DNA of 48,380 nt from Mycoplasmatota bacterium (lineage in GTDB: Bacteria > Bacillota_I > Bacilli_A > RF39 > UBA660), in assembly GCA_022763805.1 (NCBI GenBank), contig JALERC010000085.1, forward strand, positions 1 to 48,380, read 5' to 3'. The notes below the pieces were generated by a model. The model did not search any database. It was not told where the DNA came from and saw only the letters and a program-made list of their open reading frames with translations. A program made the translations under genes and the position numbers. Numbering within the stretch: position 1 is the stretch's first letter; each line of letters opens with the position of its first letter. Positions 33,996-42,538 of this stretch are shown piece by piece.

Positions 33996-34206
33996 TACAC
34001 AATTTACTATAAAAAGTAATCCATATTATATAAGTTATTTAAGAAATAATTCTTATTGGTATAAAATATTAACTCGTGATCCTAAACAAATAGGGGAATT
34101 TATTAATAATGCTAAAGAATTCTATCAATTAAGAAAAACTGATAAATTTAAAAAAACATTAGAATATATTGAATTATTTCAAACAATTATAGAGACTATA
34201 AAATAA
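33985..34206 (+). CDS. ylbE: YlbE-like protein
   Basis: A 73-residue protein with the YlbE core YWYKILTRDP near residues 24–33 and helical flanks. The start is uncertain: no ATG is available, and TTG 33985 lies inside the end of ylbD (11-base overlap) with no clear Shine-Dalgarno, so translation would be coupled. Function unknown. The neighbours on both sides agree with the Bacillus ylb cluster. Confidence 0.75.
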   Translation: MTIDTQFTIKSNPYYISYLRNNSYWYKILTRDPKQIGEFINNAKEFYQLRKTDKFKKTLEYIELFQTIIETIK

Positions 34207-34209
34207 ATA

Positions 34210-34218
34210 TGATATAAT
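34210..34218 (+). promoter_or_regulatory. Extended -10 (TGATATAAT) for rsmD
   Basis: TGATATAAT right after the ylbE stop, 17 bases before ATG 34236; leader would be about 11 bases. Confidence 0.5.
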
Positions 34219-34235
34219 ACTTTTGGTGATTTATT

Positions 34236-34781
34236 ATGCGTATTATTAGTGGTAAATACAAAGGAAGAGTATTAGAAGGATTTAATATAGAAGGTACTAG
34301 ACCTACTATGGATAGGGTTAAAGAGTCTTTTATAGCTTCTATTCAATTAAAACTTAAAAATAGTGTAATATTAGATTTATTTGCCGGTAGTGGTTCTGTC
34401 GGTTTTGAAATGATTAGCAATGGTGCTAGTGAAGGATATTTTGTAGATACTAATAAAATAGTTATTGATACATTAAATAAGAATATAAAAAAACTAAATC
34501 CAAGTGAGAAAATAACTATTCTTAAAAAAGATTTTAAAGATGCATTAAAATATTTTTATGATAATAATATAAAATTTGACATTATATTTCTAGATCCACC
34601 ATATAAATTAAATTATGTAAATCCTGCATTAGAATTAATAGAAAAATATAATTTATTAAACAAAGATGGTGTTATAATTTGTGAAGTTGAAAATGAAGTA
34701 GTTAATAATTTATCATTTGAAATTACAAAAGAGAAAAAATATGGAAGTAAGAATGTGATATTTTTAAAAAACAATGGCTAA
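34236..34781 (+). CDS. rsmD: 16S rRNA (guanine-966-N2)-methyltransferase
   Basis: A 181-residue RsmD. Starts MRIISGKYKGR, the family's N-terminal signature; SAM motif DLFAGSGSVGFE near residue 45; catalytic DPPY in FLDPPYKL near residue 115. It methylates G966 of 16S rRNA. In Bacillus it is followed by coaD, but here a terminator and an unrelated membrane gene follow. Confidence 0.95.
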   Translation: MRIISGKYKGRVLEGFNIEGTRPTMDRVKESFIASIQLKLKNSVILDLFAGSGSVGFEMISNGASEGYFVDTNKIVIDTLNKNIKKLNPSEKITILKKDFKDALKYFYDNNIKFDIIFLDPPYKLNYVNPALELIEKYNLLNKDGVIICEVENEVVNNLSFEITKEKKYGSKNVIFLKNNG

Positions 34782-34803
34782 GTAATGGACTATTGTTTTT
34801 TTT
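34766..34803 (+). terminator. Intrinsic terminator after rsmD
   Basis: Stem AAAAACAATGG/CTATTGTTTTT with one G·U pair and T-run; it includes the last codons of rsmD. Confidence 0.75.
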
Positions 34804-34830
34804 ATTGTTATACTAATAATAGGTGATTAT

Positions 34831-35946
34831 ATGAAAAAATCTTATGGATATATACCTTTATGGTTTCTATTAATAGTTCCACCTTTGTTAATTTTTACTT
34901 TTATTTTTAACTTTATTCAATGCGGACTTGCTATTTTATGTGGGGCAATATTATTAAAAATAAAAGATCCATTTAATAATTATTACAAAAGGATAATGAC
35001 TGCTTTTATATTAGCGATTGAAGCTGATATTATATGTATTTTATTTTATGCATTACCAGAATTATTATATAAAATAGATTTTTTAAATAAAAATTTGATT
35101 ACTCCATTAGAATATAATCCATATAAGAATATATTTTCATTCATATATATTTTTATATTATTTATTGTATTAATTAAATTTATATTTAAAAGGACTAATA
35201 AAAGAGTATTAAAAGGATTTGAAGAAAATGATGATAAATTAAGAGCAAATATATTAATAACAATATTATTAATTCCGTATCTATTCTTTATACCATCAAC
35301 ACTATTATTAAAGCCAAATAAATCAAATTTAGAGGATTTTAGAGGAACAATATCAACAGATAGAAAATCAACAATCCAAATATTAAATAATTTAAATGTA
35401 TCTAAATATATATCATCATATACATTAGATACAAGTAAAGAACCGTACACCTTAAATATTTATTTAAATAAATTTACTAAAGACCGAAGAAAAAAATTAG
35501 AAATTGATGCAGCAACAATATATCTATTAATTAGAGATATAAATGAAATAGTATATTATATGGATGATACAACTTATACATACGATATAAATAAAATAAA
35601 TGATATATTCTCAAATATAAAAAGATGTACTTTGTCAGATATAAAAGATAGATATTCAACAAAACCATTCATGGAATATACTTATTTTGGACGTATTGAT
35701 GATTATGATGTATTTGATATTGGAAAAGGTGAAATTAAAGAACAATTAATATATAATGATATGGGAATACATTATTATTTAGAAGGAACAGATTATAATA
35801 AAATCTTCCTATATAAAGGTGAACAAAGATATAAAACATTAAAAGAAGCATTAGAAACAAATGAAATAGATATTGAAACTTTACGAAATAGTGAATTAGA
35901 AATAATAATTACAGGAGTAGAAGAAAATGAAGATACTAATAAGTGA
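34831..35946 (+). CDS. Membrane protein of unknown function
   Basis: 371 residues. Four hydrophobic segments lie in the first 165 residues (about 8–42, 54–75, 97–115, 138–158). A soluble domain of ~210 residues follows, probably outside the cell; it includes YYMDDTTYTYD and a conserved-looking end YYLEGTDYNKIFLYKG…TLKEALETNEI. I recognise no named family, though the end resembles small domains in other Firmicute surface proteins. Extended -10 TGTTATACT (34806–34814) and AGGTGAT precede the ATG. The HAD gene begins 20 bases before its stop. Confidence 0.7.
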   Translation: MKKSYGYIPLWFLLIVPPLLIFTFIFNFIQCGLAILCGAILLKIKDPFNNYYKRIMTAFILAIEADIICILFYALPELLYKIDFLNKNLITPLEYNPYKNIFSFIYIFILFIVLIKFIFKRTNKRVLKGFEENDDKLRANILITILLIPYLFFIPSTLLLKPNKSNLEDFRGTISTDRKSTIQILNNLNVSKYISSYTLDTSKEPYTLNIYLNKFTKDRRKKLEIDAATIYLLIRDINEIVYYMDDTTYTYDINKINDIFSNIKRCTLSDIKDRYSTKPFMEYTYFGRIDDYDVFDIGKGEIKEQLIYNDMGIHYYLEGTDYNKIFLYKGEQRYKTLKEALETNEIDIETLRNSELEIIITGVEENEDTNK

Positions 35947-36613
35947 TTTTGATAAAACATTTTATACAGAAAATTATGATAATAACATTAAATTAATTAA
36001 TGAATTTGTTAATGCTGGTAATAAATTTGTAATAGCAACAGGTAGACCTTTGTATTTTTTAGAACCATCTATTGAAGGAAAAAATATTAATTATTATAAT
36101 TTAATATGTAGTGATGGAACTGTAGTATTCGATAAAAATAATAAAATATTATTTCAAGAAGTAATAAAAAAAGAAACTATACAAATATTAATTGAAAAAA
36201 TAAGAAACAATCCTCATATTAGTGATTATTATTTGAATACTGCATACGAAAATACAAAAGATATAAACGTTACAGCAAACGGCTTTTTAGGTGTTCCAAT
36301 TGATAGAGATGAATCTCAAAAATTTATTGATAAATTACCTGAAATAGACGAAAATATTAAAGGTTATTTAAGTTATAAATGGATTAATATAATAAGTAAA
36401 AATGCATCAAAATCAAGTGCTATTAAAAAATTAATAGAAATTAATAATTGGAATTATGAAGATATCTATGTTGCCGGAGATTATTATAATGATATTGAGA
36501 TGAATAAAGATTATCAAAGTTTTTGTTTTGATTTTTCACCAGAAGAATTAAAAAAAGTAAGCAACTATGTTGTTAAAGATTTTAGTGATATATTAAAAAA
36601 AATAGGATATTAA
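35927..36613 (+). CDS. HAD-superfamily (Cof-type) phosphatase
   Basis: 228 residues. Motif I DFDKT (Asp7, Asp9), motif II ATGRP, a C2-type cap in the middle, and a C-terminal motif IV VAGDYYNDIEM, together typical of Cof/YidA sugar- or cofactor-phosphate phosphatases. Smaller than most Cof members (~270), so the cap is reduced. AGGAG lies upstream of the ATG inside the preceding gene, with which it overlaps by 20 bases. Confidence 0.88.
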   Translation: MKILISDFDKTFYTENYDNNIKLINEFVNAGNKFVIATGRPLYFLEPSIEGKNINYYNLICSDGTVVFDKNNKILFQEVIKKETIQILIEKIRNNPHISDYYLNTAYENTKDINVTANGFLGVPIDRDESQKFIDKLPEIDENIKGYLSYKWINIISKNASKSSAIKKLIEINNWNYEDIYVAGDYYNDIEMNKDYQSFCFDFSPEELKKVSNYVVKDFSDILKKIGY

Positions 36614-36620
36614 ATTGATA

Positions 36621-36656
36621 TGAACCCCGTTTCTTGTACATGAGAAACGGGGTTCA
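36621..36656 (+). other. GC-rich 14-bp perfect hairpin between convergent genes
   Basis: Arms 36621–36634 (TGAACCCCGTTTCT) and 36643–36656 pair perfectly around an 8-base loop. No T-run on either strand. It is the most GC-rich stretch in the intergenic regions and lies between the HAD gene and the convergent phosphatidyltransferase gene. Confidence 0.85.
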
Positions 36657-36667
36657 GTTCAAAATTC

Positions 36668-37435
36668 CTATTTTTTTAATGTTTTATTTTTTTCTTCTGT
36701 TTTATTTTTTGAAGATAATAATTCTTCTTTTAATTTCTTTAAATCACTTATTTCATTCGAACGACTATACTTTTTGATAATTTCCTTTTTACTTTGTTTT
36801 ACTTTTTCTTCTTCAACAATTTTTTCAATTTTGTGATATTTTTTTTCTAAATCTTTTTCCTTATCAATTTGTTCATATTGTTTTGCTGTAATATATTCTA
36901 TACTAGCTGTTAAAATAAATACACAATTAATTAATAGTGCTGGAATACTATTAGTAGTTACTGCTATATATGCAATTAGTAAACTAATAGAAAGTAATAA
37001 TGTTTTAAATTTACCAAGTAAAGTAGTTCTAGGCACATTACCTTTTTTCTTGGATTCAATATTCTTTTTCCCAATTAATGCTTCATTAAAAATACATGCT
37101 GTCACAGCTGGAAATTTAATTATAAGAGGTATCATTAACCCTGCAGCAAAAATTTTATCAACAATTGGATCTAAGTCTTTCCCAAATTCACTTACAGCAT
37201 TTAATTTTCTAGCAGCGAATCCATCTAAAGCATCTGTTAATTCAAATAAACAAGTAAATAAAATTGCAAGTGGAATATTACCAGAAAAAGCTGCAGGAAC
37301 TATAAATAAAGGTGCTAATAATCTTGATGCAGTAAGTAAATTAGGTATTTGTTTTATACGTTTATCCTTATCTTTTAAATCTTTAAAGCAATTTTTGATA
37401 TCTTCCTTATATTTTTTATAAAAATCTTCAAACAC
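36668..37435 (-). CDS. CDP-alcohol phosphatidyltransferase family protein
   Basis: 255 residues. The family motif is exact: Asp68-x2-Asp71-Gly72-x2-Ala75-Arg76-x8-Gly85-x3-Asp89-x3-Asp93. About five to six membrane helices follow IPNLLTASRLL. Such enzymes transfer a phosphatidyl group from CDP-diacylglycerol to an alcohol; sequence resembles PgsA (glycerol-3-phosphate) but the acceptor is not certain. The last ~75 residues are a Lys/Glu-rich coiled-coil-like tail not normal for PgsA, preceded by a basic N-terminal ~30 residues. Start GTG (37433–37435 on this strand) with GGAGGAG 6 bases upstream. Confidence 0.85.
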   Translation of the reverse strand: MFEDFYKKYKEDIKNCFKDLKDKDKRIKQIPNLLTASRLLAPLFIVPAAFSGNIPLAILFTCLFELTDALDGFAARKLNAVSEFGKDLDPIVDKIFAAGLMIPLIIKFPAVTACIFNEALIGKKNIESKKKGNVPRTTLLGKFKTLLLSISLLIAYIAVTTNSIPALLINCVFILTASIEYITAKQYEQIDKEKDLEKKYHKIEKIVEEEKVKQSKKEIIKKYSRSNEISDLKKLKEELLSSKNKTEEKNKTLKK

Positions 37436-37514
37436 AATAACTCCTCCTTAAGTATTATGTATTATATCAAAATAAATATATAAGTCAATTATTGTTTATC
37501 AATTAATCAATTTA

Positions 37515-37523
37515 TGATATAAT
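37515..37523 (+). promoter_or_regulatory. Extended -10 (TGATATAAT) for the surface glucosaminidase
   Basis: TGATATAAT with a weak -35 TTTATC (37495–37500) 17 bases upstream; start codon 22 bases downstream. Confidence 0.6.
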
Positions 37524-37545
37524 TTATATGATAGGAGGATGTAGG

Positions 37546-40500
37546 ATGAAGAAAGTTTTTATGTATTTGCTATATTTATCTTTAATAATTATTCCATTAA
37601 ATGTTAATGCTTCAACATGTAAATATGAAGTTGATATATCATATCCTGATGATGATGTTAAATTATCATGTCATGAAAACTATAATGATGCATTAAATGC
37701 AATGAATAATTATAAATCGACAGAAAAACAAGTAGCAGTAATAAAAAATAATGGTAGAATTATAAATGCTAAATATGCAATTGCAAAAATAGATGTTGAA
37801 AATGAAGCTGAAATACAATATAGAAGTGATGGAATAAAAAACTTATATAGAACAAGTTATGCTGCATACAGTCATTCAGTACCAACCTATGATCCAGACT
37901 TTATGACATATATAGCTTCAACATGGGGAGCAGATGCAGCATTTTTGAATTATGATCCACAATATAATACGGTAAATATCAAAATAAGTGGAGTTAATGG
38001 ATGGTTGAAAAAGGACCAAGTTATAATTATTCCTATTTCAAAATATTATAGTAAAACATTTAATTACCAATCTAATAGACCTAAAATTAAATCAATAAAA
38101 AGTAGTATTACATTAAGAAGCGGACCATCAACAAATTCTGAATCTTTAGGATATTCAACAAGTACAAATCAAATTTTTGAATATTATCCTTCACAAACAA
38201 AAGAAGATGATACATATTACTGGTATAAAGTAAAATACAATTCTAATACGGTAGGGTGGTTAGCAAGTAAAAAAGATGAAAATTGGTTAATGGATGTAAG
38301 TATACTTAGAAATGATACATACTATTATAGTATTGATAATATTTTATATCATCATGTCCATAAAGGAGCATCATTTGCTGATGTAAATATGACTCTTGGT
38401 ACAGCACCTTTTGTATATACAAAACCAAAAGTTAAAACATATTACTTAGCAAACTCAACTAATAATGATATAAATGCTAATAACAGATATTTTAGTTTTG
38501 ATAGTAATTATTTCTATCAATCATATTCACAAATGATAGATGATTATAGAAATGGAAATTATAATAATGCAATAAATAAAGATTACCCTTATTATGCTTA
38601 TTTCATGTATATTCCATCTAGATCATTTACAGGATATGATGCTAATTCATTTAATCAAATGGTAATAAATAAAGGTTATACAAGTTTCCCTGTAAATCCT
38701 AAAAATTATATTAATCCAAATACAGGTAGTTTTAAATCTGGAATGTCTGCTGGTACTAGTTCAATGATGTTTGGTATTGGTGAAAGTATTATAAAAGCAC
38801 AAAATACATATGGTGCTAATGCAATGAATATATTTAGTAATGCTGTACGTGAGTCTGCAACAGGTACTAGTCCTATAGCATTCTATAAAAACAATTTATT
38901 TGGAATGGGTGCCGTAGATGGTAATGCCTTTAATGGAGCATATACTTATGATTCTGTTGAAGCATCAGTTATGGATTATGCCAAGAAATTAAGTTATGGA
39001 AATGCATACTCAGATTTAAATGATTACAGATATAATGGTACTCATGAAGGTAATAAATTAAGTGGAAAAGGTGTACAATATGCATCTGATCCATATTCAG
39101 GGGAATCAAGTACTGGTCTTTCCTTCTGGAGTGACTTTAATAGTGGAAAAGTTGATGAATTCAAAAATACATTAGGTATTAAGAATAATAGTAATTTAGT
39201 TAATATTTATTCAGAACCAAACAGTTCTAGTCGAGTAATTTATCAAACAAAAAATAACGCTAATGGAAGAATACTTACAAATTTATCATTTATTGTTACA
39301 GATTATTTAGAAGTAAATGAAAATAATAAAACTCAAGGATATTATAAAGTATATACTGATTTAAGTTTAAATGACGATAGATATTATGATAATAATACAT
39401 ATTATACATTTAAAAATAGTTATGGTTATATCAAAAAAGAAGATTTATATGTAAGTAATCATCAACCTGTAATTAATGCTGAAAATATACATATTAATCA
39501 ATTCGAAGAATTTAAAAGTAATGCAACAGCAGATGATTATGAAAATGGTGATTTAACAAACAGAATAGAAATCTCAGGAGAAATTAATAATGAAATTCCT
39601 GGGGATTATAAAATAACATATACTGTTTATGATAATGAAAACTTTAAAGCAACAAAAGATATCATTGTTACTGTTGATGCTACTGATAAACCAGTCATTA
39701 ATTTAGAAGATGTAACAATTCCACAATATGTAGAATATGATCCATTAACAGGTGTAACTGCATATGACCGTGTAGATGGTGATTTAGAAGTTGAAATTAA
39801 ATCAGGAACATTAAATATAAATGAAATAGGTACATATGAATTTATATACACTGCTAAAGATAAAGATAATAATATAACAGAAGCTAAAAGAATAATAACT
39901 GTAATTGCTAATGAATATCCAGTAATTAATGCTAATAATGTCGTAACATATATTAACGAACCATTTAATGCATTAAATGGGGTAACTGCTAGTGATAAAG
40001 AAGATGGTAATATTACTAGTAGAATTACTTATGAAGGAGAAATTGATGTAAGTAAAGCAGGATCGTTTGAAATAACATATAAAGTTATTGATAATGCTAA
40101 TCAAATGACTTCAAAAACTATTACAGTAACTGTTGAAGAAAAGAAATTTATCATGCGTGATAATATATTTAATTTATATTCTTTAGAATATAATAAAGAT
40201 ACTAAAAAACTAGATATAAGTGGTTTCTTAATAATAAAAGGTATGCACAATACACTTACAACATCAATCAAATATGATATTATATTTGTTAATCAATTTG
40301 ATGGTAATGAAATAGTTATGCCACTTTCTAGATTCACTAGTGGTATGCCTTATGATGCACCAAGTTCAAATGGATTTGATAACAAAGGATCATGGTTTAA
40401 AGAAAGTTTAGCAGTAAATAGTTTACCAAATGGTGATTATACTGTTTATATTAGAGCTAGAAGTGGTGATTTTGAAGCTAAAACAGTTTTAAAAAATCCA

Positions 40501-41100
40501 TTCTTTAATGAGAAATTTGCAAGAAAATTTGAAATTGATGGAAAAGGATTTTTATTTAAAACAAACTATAGTAATAAATTAATACCATTAGAATTATCAG
40601 TAAGAGAAGATGGACTAATTGCTAATGTTAACAATCCTACTATTGATAATATGTATAATCAAGTATATGATATTAATCTAAAGGATGATAAGTTATTAAT
40701 AGAAGCTAGTAGTCATAATGTTAAAGGTAATTATGCTATTAATCAAACAGTAGAGAGAAACATTTATTTAGAAAATATAAAAACGTCTAAAATAGCTAAA
40801 TCATATAATGTTGGTTCTGTATCTGATGGCCCATATCCTATTAGATTAAAAGTTGATGACGGTTTTAGTAAAACTAGAGCATGGTATAGAACAACACTTG
40901 ATTTATCAGATATTCCAGTGGGAACATATGCTATATATGTTAGAACAAAAACAGGTAATATTGACGATTATGGTGAATTATACGATGTACTATTTAAAGA
41001 AGTTAATAGAAAATCAATATATAACGGTCGTATATATTCAATTTCTAGAAATGATAATATGAGATATCGTATTGAATTAAAAATAGAAGAAGAGACTTAA
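37546..41100 (+). CDS. Secreted multidomain glucosaminidase / autolysin-like surface protein
   Basis: 1184 residues. Signal peptide 1–23 (ends NVNAS). Bacterial SH3 domain about 183–248 (ITLRSGPSTNSESLG). Endo-beta-N-acetylglucosaminidase domain about 401–535 with the probable catalytic Glu436 in RESATG, and NNLFGMGA. Three Ig-like (DUF5011-type) repeats about 638–865, each near GDYKITYTV, GTYEFIYTA or GSFEITYKV. A C-terminal region of ~320 residues contains two related beta-rich units. No LPXTG or membrane anchor is seen; it probably binds the wall noncovalently. Start ATG 37546 with AGGAGG 7 bases before; ATG 37528 lies before that site. Likely cuts peptidoglycan during growth or separation. 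Confidence 0.88.
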   Translation: MKKVFMYLLYLSLIIIPLNVNASTCKYEVDISYPDDDVKLSCHENYNDALNAMNNYKSTEKQVAVIKNNGRIINAKYAIAKIDVENEAEIQYRSDGIKNLYRTSYAAYSHSVPTYDPDFMTYIASTWGADAAFLNYDPQYNTVNIKISGVNGWLKKDQVIIIPISKYYSKTFNYQSNRPKIKSIKSSITLRSGPSTNSESLGYSTSTNQIFEYYPSQTKEDDTYYWYKVKYNSNTVGWLASKKDENWLMDVSILRNDTYYYSIDNILYHHVHKGASFADVNMTLGTAPFVYTKPKVKTYYLANSTNNDINANNRYFSFDSNYFYQSYSQMIDDYRNGNYNNAINKDYPYYAYFMYIPSRSFTGYDANSFNQMVINKGYTSFPVNPKNYINPNTGSFKSGMSAGTSSMMFGIGESIIKAQNTYGANAMNIFSNAVRESATGTSPIAFYKNNLFGMGAVDGNAFNGAYTYDSVEASVMDYAKKLSYGNAYSDLNDYRYNGTHEGNKLSGKGVQYASDPYSGESSTGLSFWSDFNSGKVDEFKNTLGIKNNSNLVNIYSEPNSSSRVIYQTKNNANGRILTNLSFIVTDYLEVNENNKTQGYYKVYTDLSLNDDRYYDNNTYYTFKNSYGYIKKEDLYVSNHQPVINAENIHINQFEEFKSNATADDYENGDLTNRIEISGEINNEIPGDYKITYTVYDNENFKATKDIIVTVDATDKPVINLEDVTIPQYVEYDPLTGVTAYDRVDGDLEVEIKSGTLNINEIGTYEFIYTAKDKDNNITEAKRIITVIANEYPVINANNVVTYINEPFNALNGVTASDKEDGNITSRITYEGEIDVSKAGSFEITYKVIDNANQMTSKTITVTVEEKKFIMRDNIFNLYSLEYNKDTKKLDISGFLIIKGMHNTLTTSIKYDIIFVNQFDGNEIVMPLSRFTSGMPYDAPSSNGFDNKGSWFKESLAVNSLPNGDYTVYIRARSGDFEAKTVLKNPFFNEKFARKFEIDGKGFLFKTNYSNKLIPLELSVREDGLIANVNNPTIDNMYNQVYDINLKDDKLLIEASSHNVKGNYAINQTVERNIYLENIKTSKIAKSYNVGSVSDGPYPIRLKVDDGFSKTRAWYRTTLDLSDIPVGTYAIYVRTKTGNIDDYGELYDVLFKEVNRKSIYNGRIYSISRNDNMRYRIELKIEEET

Positions 41101-41121
41101 TTATTTAATTAAGTCTTTTTT
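41093..41121 (+). terminator. Intrinsic terminator after the glucosaminidase gene
   Basis: Stem AGACTTAATTA/TAATTAAGTCT around TT, then T6. Confidence 0.82.
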
Positions 41122-41138
41122 ATATATTAAATCAATTG

Positions 41139-41168
41139 TTTACTAAAAGGTATTTTACATGCTATAAT
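41139..41168 (+). promoter_or_regulatory. Promoter for lspA–rluD
   Basis: TTTACT (41139–41144), 18-base spacer, extended -10 TGCTATAAT (TATAAT 41163–41168). Confidence 0.6.
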
Positions 41169-41184
41169 GTATACGGGTGTTTAT

Positions 41185-41652
41185 ATGAAAAAAAAGTTAA
41201 TACCAATAATAGCTACTATAGTTTTATTTATAGATCAAATAATAAAATTAATTATTAGAAAAAATATGAATCTATATAATTCAATAAAAATAATTAAAAA
41301 TTTTTTTAATATAACATATGTAAAAAATATTGGAGCTGCATGGAGTATTTTTTCTGGATTTCAAATTCCTCTAATTATTTTTACAATTATTGTTTTAATA
41401 ATACTATATTACTATTTTGTTAAAGACAAATGTTTAAAAAATTGTGAAATAATAATGTATGGCATTTTACTTGGGGGAATACTTGGAAATCTTTTTGATA
41501 GAATATTTCTAAATGGTGTAATAGATTATTTAGATTTTATTATACTAGGTTACGATTTTCCAATATTTAATTTTGCCGATATTGCCATTGTAATATCTAT
41601 GTTTTCTTTAGTATTTTTAGAATTAAGAGGTGAAAAAAATGATAGTAAATAA
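41185..41652 (+). CDS. lspA: Lipoprotein signal peptidase (signal peptidase II)
   Basis: 155 residues, four membrane helices. Family motifs: FIDQIIKL near the start, NIGAAWSIF, and the two catalytic Asp residues in GNLFDRIF and FNFADIAIV. It cleaves prolipoproteins before the lipidated Cys, and so serves proteins such as the lipoprotein at 28389. Start ATG 41185 is preferred (CGGGTG upstream). Overlaps rluD by 14 bases, the standard lspA–rluD pair. Confidence 0.95.
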   Translation: MKKKLIPIIATIVLFIDQIIKLIIRKNMNLYNSIKIIKNFFNITYVKNIGAAWSIFSGFQIPLIIFTIIVLIILYYYFVKDKCLKNCEIIMYGILLGGILGNLFDRIFLNGVIDYLDFIILGYDFPIFNFADIAIVISMFSLVFLELRGEKNDSK

Positions 41653-42529
41653 TGAAAATGCAAATACAAGATTAGACCATTATTTAGCTAATAATACTGA
41701 ATTTAGTAGAAGTAAAATAACTAATCTTATAAAAGAAGGTAAAATATTAGTAAACGGGAAAAATGTTAAAACAGGTTATTTAATTAAAGAAAATGACATA
41801 ATAGAAATTAATTATGAAGAAGAAGAACTAAAAGCTGAACCAGAAAAAATGGATTTAGATATAGTTTATGAAGATAATGATGTTATAGTTGTTAATAAAG
41901 CAAATAAAGTAGTAGTACATCCTGCATGTGGTAATAAAAGTGGTACTTTAGTTAATGGCCTTTTATATCATTCTAAAAACTTGTCAAGCATAAATGGTGA
42001 ATTTAGACCAGGAATAGTGCACAGAATAGATGCTGATACTACTGGACTTTTAATGATTGCTAAAAACGATAAAGCACATAAGATATTAGCAGATCAATTA
42101 AAAGAAAAAACAACACATCGTGTATATTATGCTTTAGTATGGGGAGTAATAAATAATGAAACAGGAACTGTAGATGCTCCAATAGGAAGAGATCCAAAAG
42201 ATCGTAAAAAAATGGCTGTTACTCCAGATAATAGCAAAGAAGCAATTACTCATTTTAGAGTTATTGAAAGGTATAAAAATGCTACTTTAATTGAATTGAA
42301 ACTTGAAACAGGAAGAACTCATCAAATAAGAGTTCATATGAAATATATAGGTCATCCAGTTGTAAATGATCCTGTTTACAGTAATAAACCACTATTTGAT
42401 GATTCTGGACAATGCTTGCATGCTAAAGAATTAGGATTCATTCACCCAACAACTAATGAATTTATGAAATTTGATTCAGAATTACCTGAATGTTTTATAA
42501 AAATACAAAACTTATTAAAGAATGAATAA
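41639..42529 (+). CDS. rluD: RluD-type 23S rRNA pseudouridine synthase
   Basis: 296 residues. N-terminal S4 RNA-binding domain (TRLDHYLANN…SKITNLIKEGKILVNGK), then the RluA-family catalytic domain with Asp131 in HRIDADTTGLL (family RLDxxTSG), GRTHQIRVHM and the C-terminal strand pattern. Members make pseudouridines in 23S rRNA; homologue YlyB follows lspA in B. subtilis. ATG 41639 is used; the GTG 9 bases upstream belongs to AGGTGA. Confidence 0.93.
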   Translation: MIVNNENANTRLDHYLANNTEFSRSKITNLIKEGKILVNGKNVKTGYLIKENDIIEINYEEEELKAEPEKMDLDIVYEDNDVIVVNKANKVVVHPACGNKSGTLVNGLLYHSKNLSSINGEFRPGIVHRIDADTTGLLMIAKNDKAHKILADQLKEKTTHRVYYALVWGVINNETGTVDAPIGRDPKDRKKMAVTPDNSKEAITHFRVIERYKNATLIELKLETGRTHQIRVHMKYIGHPVVNDPVYSNKPLFDDSGQCLHAKELGFIHPTTNEFMKFDSELPECFIKIQNLLKNE

Positions 42530-42538
42530 GGAGGAAAT

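Noticed and set aside
33660..34206. Evidence for sporulation from ylbD
   Set aside because: YlbD-like proteins occur in non-sporulating relatives, and no spore-specific gene is seen in the window.
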